A stretch of DNA of 64,000 nt from Alloscardovia omnicolens DSM 21503. GTDB taxonomy: Bacteria > Actinomycetota > Actinomycetes > Actinomycetales > Bifidobacteriaceae. Positions 52,983 to 61,906 of this stretch are shown one piece after another. The notes below the pieces were generated by a model. It saw only the letters and a program-made list of their open reading frames with translations, was not told the DNA's origin and did not search any database. The stretch is taken from contig NZ_ATVB01000008.1 in assembly GCF_000420505.1 (NCBI RefSeq), positions 1 through 64,000 on the forward strand, given 5' to 3'. The position numbers and the translations under genes were made by a program. Each line of letters starts with the position of its first letter. Position 1 is the first letter of the stretch.

Positions 52983-54950
52983 ATGGCATTGCCAACACCT
53001 TTACAAGCTTTTAGCGCTCTTCCTAAGAATAGCGCTGACTCTACCGTGTCTGAAGGCGAGAAAATGACCGGAGCTCAGGCTCTTGTCCGCTCTTTGGAAG
53101 ACATTGGCGTTACGGACGTCTTTGGTATTCCTGGCGGCGCTATTTTGCCGGTATATCACGTTATTAACGAGGATACGAAGTTCCGCTTCGTTCTTACCCG
53201 TCATGAGCAGGCCGCAGGTCATGCGGCTGAGGGGTACGCGCTGGCAACGGGCAAGGCGGGCGTGGCGATTGTTACGTCTGGTCCGGGTGCGACGAACACC
53301 ATTACCTCGATTATGAACGCGCAGATGGATTCGGTGCCACTGGTTGTTATTACTGGTCAGGTGGGTGCGCATCAGATTGGTACGGATGCGTTCCAGGAAA
53401 CCGATACTGTGGGCATTACGTACCCAATCGCTAAGCATTCGTATCTGGTAACGAACGCTCAAGATATTCCGCGCGTTATTACTGAAGCTTTCCATATCGC
53501 TACTACTGGTCGTCCTGGTCCTGTAGTGATTGATTTAACCCGTTCTGCGCAAACAGGAGACATGTATTATTCCTGGCCTCAGCGCATGATTTTGCCTGGT
53601 TATGCGCCAACAACGAAAGCGCATGGCAAGGTTTTGTCTCAGGCTGCTCGCTTGATTCAGCAGTCTTTCCGCCCGGTTTTGTATGTGGGCGGTGGCGCGA
53701 TGCGTTCGAGCGCGTCCGCTCAGGTAGACAAACTCATGAACATTACCAACGCTCCAGTGGTTACAACTCTGAACGCGCGCGGTATTGTTTCGGATGAGGA
53801 TCCGCATAACCTCGGCATGATTGGTATGCACGGTTCAATCGCCGGCACGGGTGCCGTGCAGAACTCGGATCTGCTCATCGCTATCGGTTCGCGCTTCTCA
53901 GACCGCGTAACCGGTAAGCTGTCTGAGTTTGCTCCTCGTGCGCGCGTGATTCATATCGATATTGATCCGGCTGAGATCGGCAAGAACCGCGAGCCAGACG
54001 TTCCGATTGTGGGCGATGTGGCGCAGGTTTTGGACGATTTGATTCCAGAAATTCAGGCTCTCCAGGAAGCTGAAGGCGCTGTGGATTTGAGCGATTGGTG
54101 GAATCTGCTCAACTCGTTGCGTAACAATTATCCAACGGATTACACTCGTCAGGAAGATATTCCTACCGATGGTAGCCTCTCGCCTCAGTGGGTGGTCAAG
54201 AAGCTGTCGGATGAAGCAGCCAAGAACACTATTTGGGTGGCTGGCGTAGGTCAGCACCAAATGTGGGCAAGCCAGTTGGTTGATTTTACTCAGCCTCGCT
54301 CGTGGCTGTCTTCTGCAGGCGCTGGAACTATGGGCTATGGGCTGCCAGCAGCTTTGGGTGCTCGTGTAGCATCCGAGCGTGATTTTAATGGTGAGAAGCC
54401 TGTATGGCTTATCGATGGCGATGGCTCCTTCCAAATGACTTCTCAGGAAATGGCTACGCTGTTCCAGGAGCATGCGCCTATTAAGATTGCCATTTTGAAC
54501 AATTCTGTGTATGGCATGGTACGCCAATGGCAGACGCTGTTCTTCGATGAACATTATTCCGCCACTATGCTGCATGATGGCGATGAACATGCAGGCAATG
54601 CTGGCACTGAAGAATTCTTTGACGTTCCAGACTTCGTGAAGCTTGCTCAGGCGTATGGTTGCGTGGGATTGCGCGCTACCACGCAGGAAGAGGCTGAAGA
54701 AGCCATTAAAACTGCGAACAGCATTAACGACCGCGCGGTATTGATTGATTTCCGCGTGTGGAAGGATGCTATGGTGTGGCCAATGGTTCCAGCTGGAAAC
54801 TCCAACGACAACGTGAACTATCGCGAAGGCGAACAGCCTTTGAAGAACGTGGCAATGCAGCGCGAAGCTGCTGCCGCACAGACCGCACGCATTCAAGCAG
54901 AAACTGAAGAAGCAGTGCAGAATGCCCGCGCAGAAAGGTCCAATCTGTAA
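52983..54950 (+). CDS. ilvB: Acetolactate synthase, large (catalytic) subunit
   Basis: 655 aa; condenses pyruvate (or pyruvate plus 2-ketobutyrate) in Ile, Val and Leu synthesis. The ThDP/FAD domains show GIPGGAILPVYHV, RHEQAAGHAAEGYA, VTSGPGATNTITSI, and the ThDP-binding GDGSFQMTSQEMATL with NNSVYGMVRQWQ. A polar C-terminal extension (~50 residues after KDAMVWPMV) is longer than usual. The ilvN gene overlaps its stop by one base, and translation of ilvB is probably controlled by the leader hairpin. Confidence 0.95.
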   Translation: MALPTPLQAFSALPKNSADSTVSEGEKMTGAQALVRSLEDIGVTDVFGIPGGAILPVYHVINEDTKFRFVLTRHEQAAGHAAEGYALATGKAGVAIVTSGPGATNTITSIMNAQMDSVPLVVITGQVGAHQIGTDAFQETDTVGITYPIAKHSYLVTNAQDIPRVITEAFHIATTGRPGPVVIDLTRSAQTGDMYYSWPQRMILPGYAPTTKAHGKVLSQAARLIQQSFRPVLYVGGGAMRSSASAQVDKLMNITNAPVVTTLNARGIVSDEDPHNLGMIGMHGSIAGTGAVQNSDLLIAIGSRFSDRVTGKLSEFAPRARVIHIDIDPAEIGKNREPDVPIVGDVAQVLDDLIPEIQALQEAEGAVDLSDWWNLLNSLRNNYPTDYTRQEDIPTDGSLSPQWVVKKLSDEAAKNTIWVAGVGQHQMWASQLVDFTQPRSWLSSAGAGTMGYGLPAALGARVASERDFNGEKPVWLIDGDGSFQMTSQEMATLFQEHAPIKIAILNNSVYGMVRQWQTLFFDEHYSATMLHDGDEHAGNAGTEEFFDVPDFVKLAQAYGCVGLRATTQEEAEEAIKTANSINDRAVLIDFRVWKDAMVWPMVPAGNSNDNVNYREGEQPLKNVAMQREAAAAQTARIQAETEEAVQNARAERSNL

Positions 54951-55504
54951 TGGTTAATAATCTTTCTTTACAGCCAGGAGCTACCCGTCACACCTTGTCT
55001 GTTTTGGTGGAAAACCGTCCGGGCGTGCTCGCTCGCGTGTCTTCGCTGTTCGCACGCCGTTCGTTTAACATCGACTCACTATCGGTGTCTCCTACCGAAC
55101 GCGAAGATATTTCACGCATTACCGTCACCGCCATGGTGGAGCCAGCTCCTCTTGAGCAAATTATTAAGCAACTCAATAAGCTGCTGCACGTTCTCAAGAT
55201 TGTGGAACTCGACCCAGACAACACAGTTGAGCGCGAACTCGTGCTGATTAAAGTGGCAGCCACTGAACAGAACCGTTCAGACATCTTAGAGATTGTGAAC
55301 CTCTTCCGCGTGCGCGTGGTGGATGTTCACCCCCAAAGCCTCACCATTGAAGCTACCGGAGCTGCCGGTAAAATCGACGCTCTGCTCGGCTTACTCTACC
55401 CTTACGGCGTGCTTGAATTAGTGCGCTCAGGATCGGTAGCCGTCAACCGCGGGCCGCGCGCTTTGAGCGATAAAGTAGCAGGTTCGGAGATTAACGAGCG
55501 GTAA
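54950..55504 (+). CDS. ilvN: Acetolactate synthase, small (regulatory) subunit
   Basis: 184 aa. ACT domain (TLSVLVENRPGVLARVSSLFARRSFNIDSLSV) that binds valine, followed by a C-terminal dimer domain ending PYGVLELVRSGSVAVNRG. Its ATG overlaps the ilvB TAA (TAATG), giving translational coupling. Ends at a strong terminator. Confidence 0.95.
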   Translation: MVNNLSLQPGATRHTLSVLVENRPGVLARVSSLFARRSFNIDSLSVSPTEREDISRITVTAMVEPAPLEQIIKQLNKLLHVLKIVELDPDNTVERELVLIKVAATEQNRSDILEIVNLFRVRVVDVHPQSLTIEATGAAGKIDALLGLLYPYGVLELVRSGSVAVNRGPRALSDKVAGSEINER

Positions 55505-55519
55505 AAACTGACTGCATAT

Positions 55520-55558
55520 AACAGTGGGGGCAGTTCATTTTGAACTGCCCCCACTGTT
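55520..55558. terminator. Terminator of ilvBN, bidirectional
   Basis: 18-bp perfect stem AACAGTGGGGGCAGTTCA/TGAACTGCCCCCACTGTT with a 3-base loop, then TTGAG on the plus strand. It also closes the convergent small ORF. Confidence 0.93.
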
Positions 55559-55571
55559 TTGAGAGGATAAT

Positions 55572-55766
55572 TTAGAAGTAATCATTATCGACCTTGATGC
55601 CCTGAGTATCTAAGGAATCGAGAACAAACTTCATTTGTGATTCATTTACTGAGTTGTCAACGAGAGTGCCGAAGAATACCTCTGTAGTCTTTCCATCTGA
55701 TTTTATCGAGATACTATAGCCAGCGAATTTCATATTATAGGACTGTCTGAAACCAGAGTCCCACAT
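55572..55766 (-). CDS. Hypothetical short protein, probably a fragment
   Basis: 64-codon frame, MWDSGFRQSYNMKFAGYSIS then a polar β-rich C-terminus ending DTQGIKVDNDYF. No signal peptide, no ribosome site and no recognised family. Upstream sequence has coding-like composition in another frame (EIYFAEESSGIHGEDGNPMQ), so the whole may be a decayed gene. Function unknown. Confidence 0.35.
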   Translation of the reverse strand: MWDSGFRQSYNMKFAGYSISIKSDGKTTEVFFGTLVDNSVNESQMKFVLDSLDTQGIKVDNDYF

Positions 55767-55919
55767 TGCATGGGATTCCCATCCTCACCATGAATACCGC
55801 TTGATTCTTCTGCAAAATAAATCTCAATTTCTGGACTCTAGGTCAAAATTGCTTCTGTTTAATGGAGTATAGAAAAACCGTGGCTGAGAAGAAAAACTCT
55901 GCCACAGTTTTAACTATTC

Positions 55920-58244
55920 TTACTTAAGAGTTATCTTTCGGAAAGAGAAAGCACCTGCAGAAGTAAGAACAAGACCAAACGCAAGAACCCAGGTTGCAAC
56001 AACAGACGAACCAGTTGCAGCAAACCTTGCCTTCGTTGCTTGAGAGCTCTGTGGAGTCGCAAAACTCACTATCTGTGCATTCTCTTTATCAGTAGACGTC
56101 TCCTGCTTAGGCTCTTCCTCGCTCGGTAGTGCTACTAATGCATTCACAGCGTTCATAAGCAGACGAGTTGCAACGTCCACTGATGCTTGAGTAGCGTCTC
56201 GACCTGCAGAATCCTTATAATCCAGCACACGCTGAGCATGAGCACGAACAAGACTGAGAATATCAACCCCAGCCTTTTCGTAAAGGCTTGTATCTACAGT
56301 TTTTGCTTTTTCAAGAGCGGCAGTCAACGCAGTTTTATCAATTGCATGCGCCCACGGTCCTACAGGTTCTGGCTTCGCCTCAGTCTCAGCAGGCTCTTCA
56401 GGTTGTGTAGCGTCAGCGGTCGAAACTAAACGGAAAGCATTTACTGAACCCCATTCTTTACCGTTCTTCGAATCAATACGGAAACCTACAGTTGCGGTAC
56501 CATCCTGCCCAACGTCAATCGTAAGTTGACGTTGCGAGGCTTTCTGCCAGCCCTCAAAAGAGAAGTTTTGAGCATAATCAGGCTTTACTGAAGTACTTGC
56601 AATCAGCTGAGCGACAGTTCCGTCGTTACTATCGCCACCATACAGAGCTGCCGACAGTACGTATGAACCTGGCTGAAGCCCTTCAATGCGTTGCGTCACG
56701 TATCCAGAGAACGCAGTATCGTTCCAAAAATTAATTGAATTACCGTCTGCAGGCAGAGCATTATTGGTCTTACCAATCCATACTCCCGTTTGCCCATCTC
56801 CTGGCGTAGGAACTTCCCTATTAACCGTCCAGCTCTCCTCACCCTGCGCAAAGTCTGGATTCTTAACGAGGTTTCGGGTATCTTCTGATGGCTTCTCAGT
56901 TTCCACAGCCTCGTCTTCAATAGGTTTTTCAGGAGTTACAGTCGATGATACAGCTCCGGTGCTCAAATAAGCGTACGTATAGAGCGATGGAAGAACGTAT
57001 CCGTTATCGTCAAACCATGCCTGATTATCTACACCTGATCCGCCATACTGTTCGTTCTGCGCTCCCGGATCATACTCAGCAGCATATTGAGTTGCCCAAC
57101 CGCCGCCTGTGGTGTTCCAAACATAGTTATTGCCTTCGGTATGCTGAGCGTCAGGAGTTACCGGCAACCAAGCAGGCTCCCACCAGAACAATCCCAAACC
57201 CGCATTCTTATCGAGGTTGTGTACGGTCTGAGCAACATCGCGAATCTCATCCGCCTGACCTTGCACGGAAATATCGTATGGCGTAGCAATACCTTGAGTG
57301 TTCTTAATCATATTGCCACCATCAGGGTCATCGAAGGTATAACTCCACGAGGTTTCAGCTACCATAACTTTCTTGCCATAAGTGTTAATAATTGCGTTCA
57401 ACTCTTTAGTAAGGTTCTGCGTTGTTCCATGCCATGCTGGGTAATATGAGCTACCAAATACGTCATAATCGACTTTGTTGGCATCTAAGTTTTTTGCCCA
57501 TCTCACTAAACCCTTTTCAGGATTTGCGTAGTGAATTGCTACCAAAGCATTCGGAAGGACTTTGCGCACAGCAGCACTTCCTGCCTTCAAAAGAGCGAAA
57601 TATGCAGCTGAACCAGATTTTTCACCAGCCGTACCACCGTTAATTTCATTGCCAACCTGAACCATGCCCACATTTACGCCAGCATCAACAAACTTGCGTA
57701 AACTACTCTGCGTAAAATCGCTTAAAGCAGCGGACTTCTCTTCTAAGCTCATGCCGTCCCACGCTTTTGGTGCCTTGTATTTACCGGGATCTGCCCAAAA
57801 ATCAGAGTAATGGAAATCAACTAGAACTTTCATGCCAACCGCAGTAGCTCGTTTACCCACGCGCACAGCCATGTCTACATCTGTTTTGCCCGCTCCGTAC
57901 GTATTTCCCTGCTTATCGACTGGGTTATTCCATACGCGGACGCGCACATAATTTGTTCCGCCCTCTTTGAGAATGTTAAAAATGTCGTCTACCTTGCCTT
58001 GTGCATTGCGGAACTGAATACCTGCATCTTCCAAAGCTACTGCGGTCGAAACATCTGCGCCTTTAATGAAGTCATTTGATAGACCCCCGATTTTTTCAAC
58101 ATTAATATCTGCTTGAACTGCTGTTGATTCGTTTGGCGCAGCATGTGCTGTAACTGCCGCAGATAAACCAGCGAAACTGAGAGCGCACGCAAGAGCGAGA
58201 CCCACGAGTCGGCGGCCGTATGTATGGGCCGTTTGTTTAGTCAT
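55920..58244 (-). CDS. Secreted arabinogalactan endo-β-1,4-galactanase (GH53) with carbohydrate-binding module
   Basis: 774 aa. Signal peptide of ~36 residues ending ...TAHAAP, then a GH53 barrel (about residues 55-430) with acid/base Glu200 in VQVGNEINGG and nucleophile Glu297 in VMVAETSW. GH53 enzymes cut β-1,4-galactan side chains of pectin. A β-sandwich (about 460-610, NLVKNPDFAQGEESW...) resembles a CBM61-type galactan-binding domain, followed by a helical FIVAR-like stretch and a C-terminal FAATG-type sorting motif, membrane helix and KITLK end. The motif departs from LPXTG and resembles the LAxTG used by class E sortases. ATG 58244 follows AAGGAGAATAAGGG. A palindrome lies at its promoter. 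Confidence 0.9.
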   Translation of the reverse strand: MTKQTAHTYGRRLVGLALACALSFAGLSAAVTAHAAPNESTAVQADINVEKIGGLSNDFIKGADVSTAVALEDAGIQFRNAQGKVDDIFNILKEGGTNYVRVRVWNNPVDKQGNTYGAGKTDVDMAVRVGKRATAVGMKVLVDFHYSDFWADPGKYKAPKAWDGMSLEEKSAALSDFTQSSLRKFVDAGVNVGMVQVGNEINGGTAGEKSGSAAYFALLKAGSAAVRKVLPNALVAIHYANPEKGLVRWAKNLDANKVDYDVFGSSYYPAWHGTTQNLTKELNAIINTYGKKVMVAETSWSYTFDDPDGGNMIKNTQGIATPYDISVQGQADEIRDVAQTVHNLDKNAGLGLFWWEPAWLPVTPDAQHTEGNNYVWNTTGGGWATQYAAEYDPGAQNEQYGGSGVDNQAWFDDNGYVLPSLYTYAYLSTGAVSSTVTPEKPIEDEAVETEKPSEDTRNLVKNPDFAQGEESWTVNREVPTPGDGQTGVWIGKTNNALPADGNSINFWNDTAFSGYVTQRIEGLQPGSYVLSAALYGGDSNDGTVAQLIASTSVKPDYAQNFSFEGWQKASQRQLTIDVGQDGTATVGFRIDSKNGKEWGSVNAFRLVSTADATQPEEPAETEAKPEPVGPWAHAIDKTALTAALEKAKTVDTSLYEKAGVDILSLVRAHAQRVLDYKDSAGRDATQASVDVATRLLMNAVNALVALPSEEEPKQETSTDKENAQIVSFATPQSSQATKARFAATGSSVVATWVLAFGLVLTSAGAFSFRKITLK

Positions 58245-58309
58245 CCCTTATTCTCCTTGCTCCATTGAATAGTTGATTAAGGAAACGTCGCGACACATCC
58301 CTTGATTTT

Positions 58310-58337
58310 ATGAGTGGTACACCTGTGTACCACTCAT
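58310..58337 (-). promoter_or_regulatory. 28-bp operator-like palindrome upstream of the galactanase gene
   Basis: Perfect hyphenated palindrome of 13-bp arms, ATGAGTGGTACAC-ct-GTGTACCACTCAT, about 66 bp before the start codon, next to TATACT sequences that could be the -10 element. Likely a transcription-factor binding site for the galactanase gene. Confidence 0.78.
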
Positions 58338-58470
58338 AGTATATTAAGTATAGCGCACAATGACGCGGGAGTAAATTTGGGGAGTAAATCTGTTCGGGAC
58401 GAGGCGATTTTTCACGGAGCTTCAGGGGACTTTTATTGATTCACCGGATTTGAGCGAGGTTTTGGTTTGA

Positions 58471-58659
58471 CATAGCTCGTTCTACTCGGTTAATCGTGTG
58501 ATAAGTTTTGCCCTTGAGCTTGTGCGTAAAAGATACAACATCACAAAAACCAATCATGAAAGCATTAAATCCTGCTATATAACTGATAGCGAAGTGCAAC
58601 TGTCAGCCTTACAAGCGGAACACACAGCCCTACTAAAATCTGAAGAAACAATAACTTGA
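58471..58659 (+). pseudogene. Relict C-terminal part of a GntR-like regulator (UTRA type)
   Basis: A 63-codon frame without a start codon reads HSSFYSVNRVISFALELVRK then NHESIKSCYITDSEVQLSALQAEHTALLKSEETIT, reminiscent of the last β-strands of UTRA sensor domains of HutC/GntR regulators. No DNA-binding half remains. It lies between the galactanase operator and the antitoxin remnant. The match is from pattern recall only and is weak. Confidence 0.35.
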
Positions 58660-58698
58660 GAAAGGAAATCTTCCACAAGGTATGAAAGAGAACGAACA

Positions 58699-58925
58699 AT
58701 GTTGAGCATAAGAAAATTTGACGCACGTTCGCATTTAGAAACATCAGAAGACATTGCCATCTTCCTAAACGAAGCCATCAAGATGGATGATCCACTACCC
58801 TTATCCACACTTTGAATACAGTAGCGAGAGCACAAGGTATGACGGAAATTGCAAGAAAAGCCGGAGCTGAACGACTCAGTCTTTATAAAAGTCTTTCTGA
58901 CAATGCTAAGCCTGGGCATCTTTAG
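58699..58925 (+). pseudogene. Addiction-module antitoxin (HigA-like) remnant, frameshifted
   Basis: ATG at 58699 begins MLSIRKFDARSHLETSEDIAIFLNEAI, ending early at TGA near 58817. The next frame continues LNTVARAQGMTEIARKAG then RLSLYKSLS and stops at 58925. Together they align with the N-terminus and helix-turn-helix of addiction-module antidote proteins, which usually read ARGMTEIAREAGLSRESLYKAL. A one-base shift near 58812 and loss of the C-terminus make it non-functional. The toxin gene expected next to it is not recognised. Confidence 0.7.
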
Positions 58926-58984
58926 AAACCATGTGTAATTCTGTTCTTATTCTAAAAAAGTTCTATGCTCAGGAGGGAAGATAA

Positions 58985-59504
58985 ATGTCAATAACAGCGT
59001 TAGATGTTGCGAATACTTTTATCGCGCGTCACCCAAGCTTGTTTCTTTCGAATCTTTCCTTGAATAAGCTCGTATATTTTGCACAGGTGGAAAGCTTGCG
59101 GCAGACTGGTAAGCCCTTGTACGATTCTGAAATCCAAGCACAGCAATACGGACCTGTTGTGCCAGAAGTGTATTACGCTTTCCATGAGTGGAGAAATTTG
59201 ATAATTACCAGCCCTGCGATGCAGGTAAAAAATGATTCTTACATGAACCAGATAGTCGATGCGGTCGCTGATAAATATGGGTTTTTTAACAGCTTCTGAT
59301 CTTGTAGCGTATTCACATAGGGAAAAGAAGAGTGCTTGGAAGAACACGTATGATGGTACACGTAATAAGGTGATTAGCATCGCGAATATTCTTGCCTCTG
59401 ATGACGTACATAATTACCCAACTCGTGAAAGAACGATGGCGCAAGGTATAGAAGTTATGTACAACAAGTATAGAAATACTTTTCGGATTCTTGAAGATGC
59501 ATAA
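58985..59504 (+). pseudogene. Panacea-domain protein (SocA-like antitoxin fold), frameshifted at a T6 run
   Basis: ATG 58985 (after GGAGGGAAG) encodes a 172-residue Panacea-domain protein when read across one frameshift: SITALDVANTFIARHP, LNKLVYFAQVESLRQTGKPLYDSEIQAQQYGPVVPEVYYAF, then FLTASDLVAYSHREKS-like AYSHREKKSAWKNTY. The shift lies at TTTTTT (59282-59287): five T would keep frame (KYGFLTASD), six give a stop after GFFNSF. Panacea domains are antitoxins paired with varied toxins; none is recognised here. The run may be a slippage site for variable expression, or simply a lesion. Confidence 0.8.
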
Positions 59505-59572
59505 AACGAGCTGCCTCGACTAAAAATCAAGAGCAGCTCAATGCGTTTGTGTCCGATATTATGAATATCCCT

Positions 59573-59862
59573 GAGTGTGTCAGATTTTTTGTGTATGTGG
59601 TTTTATTGGCGAATTTGCCTTAGCGACACGAGGGCTTGATAGGTGGCTGTTGACGGGTGACAAGGCTTGTACGCACTTAGTGCGGGTGTACACATCTCAG
59701 TTCTGCCAATCGGCATGTGGTGAGACAAGACACGTCGAACGCATCCTGTCTCACACCAGGCAGAACCCTCACAGCAAGCATAGTCAGCCAACCAGCACTA
59801 AAACAAACAATAAAAATCAGCGTAGTGCAACCAACCATTTACACAAAATTTCTGACACCCTT
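59573..59862. mobile_element. Miniature IS256-family-like element
   Basis: About 290 bp with no transposase gene, bounded by imperfect inverted ends GTGTCAGATTTTTTGTGTAT (left) and, reversed, GTGTCAGAAATTTTGTGTAA (right), each followed by TGGTT. Such ends are typical of IS256-type elements. No clear target duplication is seen. Best described as a non-autonomous remnant. Confidence 0.7.
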
Positions 59863-59906
59863 CCAAATGTTGTTCTAAGTCCCAAGAGCCGCCATACAAC
59901 GCAAAA

Positions 59907-59945
59907 GGGCGTTGCCTGCTCGAAAAGTCAAGCAAAACAACGCCC
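59907..59945 (-). terminator. Terminator of the metal ABC transporter operon
   Basis: Stem GGGCGTTG/CAACGCCC with a long loop; the minus-strand tail after the stem is TTTTGCGTTG. Confidence 0.78.
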
Positions 59946-60002
59946 TCACAAACAACTGCCCAACTCCGCGCAATCACGTCACGTCAATTAGCCAACCGCC
60001 CA

Positions 60003-60869
60003 CTACCCTTGCCTCACACGCTGCACAAGGTTCTTCACTGCCCCATGCTTCGGCGAAAACATCCAAGCTATCACGAACAATCCTGTAATCACCAGCACGA
60101 TTGTTCCACCGGTCGCCAAATCCAGACTCCACGAGAAGTACATTCCCAGCACCGAGGCAACACATCCCAGAATCGGCGACAAGAGCATCATCACAGTCAA
60201 TTTGTCGGTCAACAATCGCGCGGTCGCCGCCGGCCCCACCAACAGCGCCAACACAAGCACATTTCCAATAATCTGCACCGACGCCACCACAGCCACAGCA
60301 ACCGTCACATACAGCATTACGTCCAGCCATAGCACAGGCAATCCGCTTGCCGCCGCCGTTTCTCTATCCATCGACACGCACACAAGCTCTTTGTGAAACA
60401 CGAAGAGCAGACTCAAAATAAGCACCCCAGTCACAGCAATCACTGCTATATCCGAATTAGGTATACCAGTAATCGACCCAAATAAGAATGATTCCAACGA
60501 TCCAGCGTACCCTTGGGCTTTAGAAATAATAACGATACCCAAGGCAAAAGCTGAAACGAAGAAAATGCCAATAAAGGAGTCTTCGCGCAACCGTCTGTTT
60601 TGGCTAAAAAGCGCCACAATAATCGCAGTAATAATGCCTGCGAGCGCTCCACCGATCAGAAGGTTTCCTTGCAAAATAAAGGCGATGGCAAGACCGGGGA
60701 AAACGGAATGCGCCACGGCATCTCCAATAAAAGCCATGCCGCGCAGCACAACGTAGCATCCTACTACGCCGCAAATCACGCTCGACATGCAAGCAACAAT
60801 AAGCGCTTTAAGAAGAAACCACAGGTCTGGATTGGTTAAGTCTAAAAGAAAATCAAGAGGACTAAGCAT
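60003..60869 (-). CDS. Metal ABC transporter permease (anchored-repeat type, zinc/manganese)
   Basis: 288 aa with about eight to nine membrane helices and the ABC-3 permease features: RGMAFIGDAVAHSVFPGLAIAF near residue 45 and LLVGPAATARLLTD near residue 215. It forms the channel for a divalent-metal importer. Its start overlaps the ATPase stop by 8 bases, and it is the last gene of the operon. Zn or Mn is the expected substrate. Confidence 0.92.
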   Translation of the reverse strand: MLSPLDFLLDLTNPDLWFLLKALIVACMSSVICGVVGCYVVLRGMAFIGDAVAHSVFPGLAIAFILQGNLLIGGALAGIITAIIVALFSQNRRLREDSFIGIFFVSAFALGIVIISKAQGYAGSLESFLFGSITGIPNSDIAVIAVTGVLILSLLFVFHKELVCVSMDRETAAASGLPVLWLDVMLYVTVAVAVVASVQIIGNVLVLALLVGPAATARLLTDKLTVMMLLSPILGCVASVLGMYFSWSLDLATGGTIVLVITGLFVIAWMFSPKHGAVKNLVQRVRQG

Positions 60870-61782
60870 GGTTCATATCTTTCGTAATCAAGCGGATAAG
60901 AGAGGAATCTTCGCGAATGTTAAAGGTTTGCGCCCATTGAGCTGCGGTCAAAGCGCTCGGAACATCGTCTCCCACTATCGAGCCGTTAAACAGTAAAATG
61001 CGTGAGCAGGACTGAATCGACCCCACGATGTCGTGCGAGCTCATAATAATCGACTCGCCTTCGTCGGTTAGCTTGTGGAAGAGGTCAGTCAGCAGCTCTT
61101 GGCTCGGCATATCTAAGCCTGTGAACGGCTCATCGAGCAGTAAAATATGTGGCTGACCTGCCAACGCTCGCGCTACGAGCACGCGCTGACGCTGACCGCC
61201 CGAAAGTTCACCAATCACGCGGTCTTTAAAACCAAGCATTCCCGTGCGCTCCAGCGCGGTGAGCGCGGCACGATAGTCCTCTATGCGAGCGCGCCTGCCG
61301 TAACCGATGTGACGGATGCGACCCATCAGCACCACGTCGAGCACGGAAATCGGAAAATCCCACGCAACATCATGACGTTGCGGCACATACCCCACATAGC
61401 GCGTGCGATAGTGCTTGTCGTGCTCGGTATGGAACAGAACCTCGCCAGCGCATGACTTCTGCAGCCCCATAATTGTGCGGAAAAGCGTCGTTTTTCCCGC
61501 TCCGTTCGGGCCGAGCAGACCCACGAAATCGCCGGACATCACGCGGAAAGATACGTTATTAACCACGTGATTTTGTCCGAAAGATACGTGCAGATTTTTG
61601 ACTTCTACGCCGGGCACGTGCGCAGGCTGCTCTTGTGCGTGCACAGACCGCTCTTGCGAGTTCTGCGCATTTGACGACTGCGCGCTCTGCGCGCTTGGTA
61701 CCTGCACAGCGCTAATACTCCGCTCTTCCACGTTCTGCACAGCACATTCCTCCAGCATCTGCTCCTTCTCAACTTTTTTCAT
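60862..61782 (-). CDS. Metal ABC transporter ATP-binding protein (anchored-repeat type)
   Basis: 306 aa. A ~58-residue Ser/Gln/Ala-rich N-terminal extension (SAQSAQSSNAQNSQ) is followed by a normal ABC ATPase: Walker A GPNGAGKTT, Q-loop GYVPQRHDVAWDFP, signature LSGGQRQR, Walker B ILLLDEPF and H-loop SSHD. The extension is unusual for this family. The start follows GAGGAGGG at 6 bases. Partner of the 60003 permease and 61907 binding protein. Confidence 0.94.
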   Translation of the reverse strand: MKKVEKEQMLEECAVQNVEERSISAVQVPSAQSAQSSNAQNSQERSVHAQEQPAHVPGVEVKNLHVSFGQNHVVNNVSFRVMSGDFVGLLGPNGAGKTTLFRTIMGLQKSCAGEVLFHTEHDKHYRTRYVGYVPQRHDVAWDFPISVLDVVLMGRIRHIGYGRRARIEDYRAALTALERTGMLGFKDRVIGELSGGQRQRVLVARALAGQPHILLLDEPFTGLDMPSQELLTDLFHKLTDEGESIIMSSHDIVGSIQSCSRILLFNGSIVGDDVPSALTAAQWAQTFNIREDSSLIRLITKDMNHA

Positions 61783-61906
61783 AAAACCCTCCTCACACTT
61801 TCAACGCCTAAGCTTTCAGCTTTCTCACTCGCAAACACTTACACGCTTCCAAGCTTCCGTTTTCCGAAACTCCCGCGCTACCATCAATCACCAAAAACAC
61901 CGCCAC

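Noticed and set aside
53898-54896. Minus-strand 332-codon open frame opposite ilvB
   Set aside because: It lies wholly inside ilvB, shows no family motif, and ilvB is clearly coding in the other strand; a shadow frame.
58575-58919. Minus-strand 114-codon frame in the antitoxin area
   Set aside because: Antisense shadow of the HigA-like remnant; no family features.
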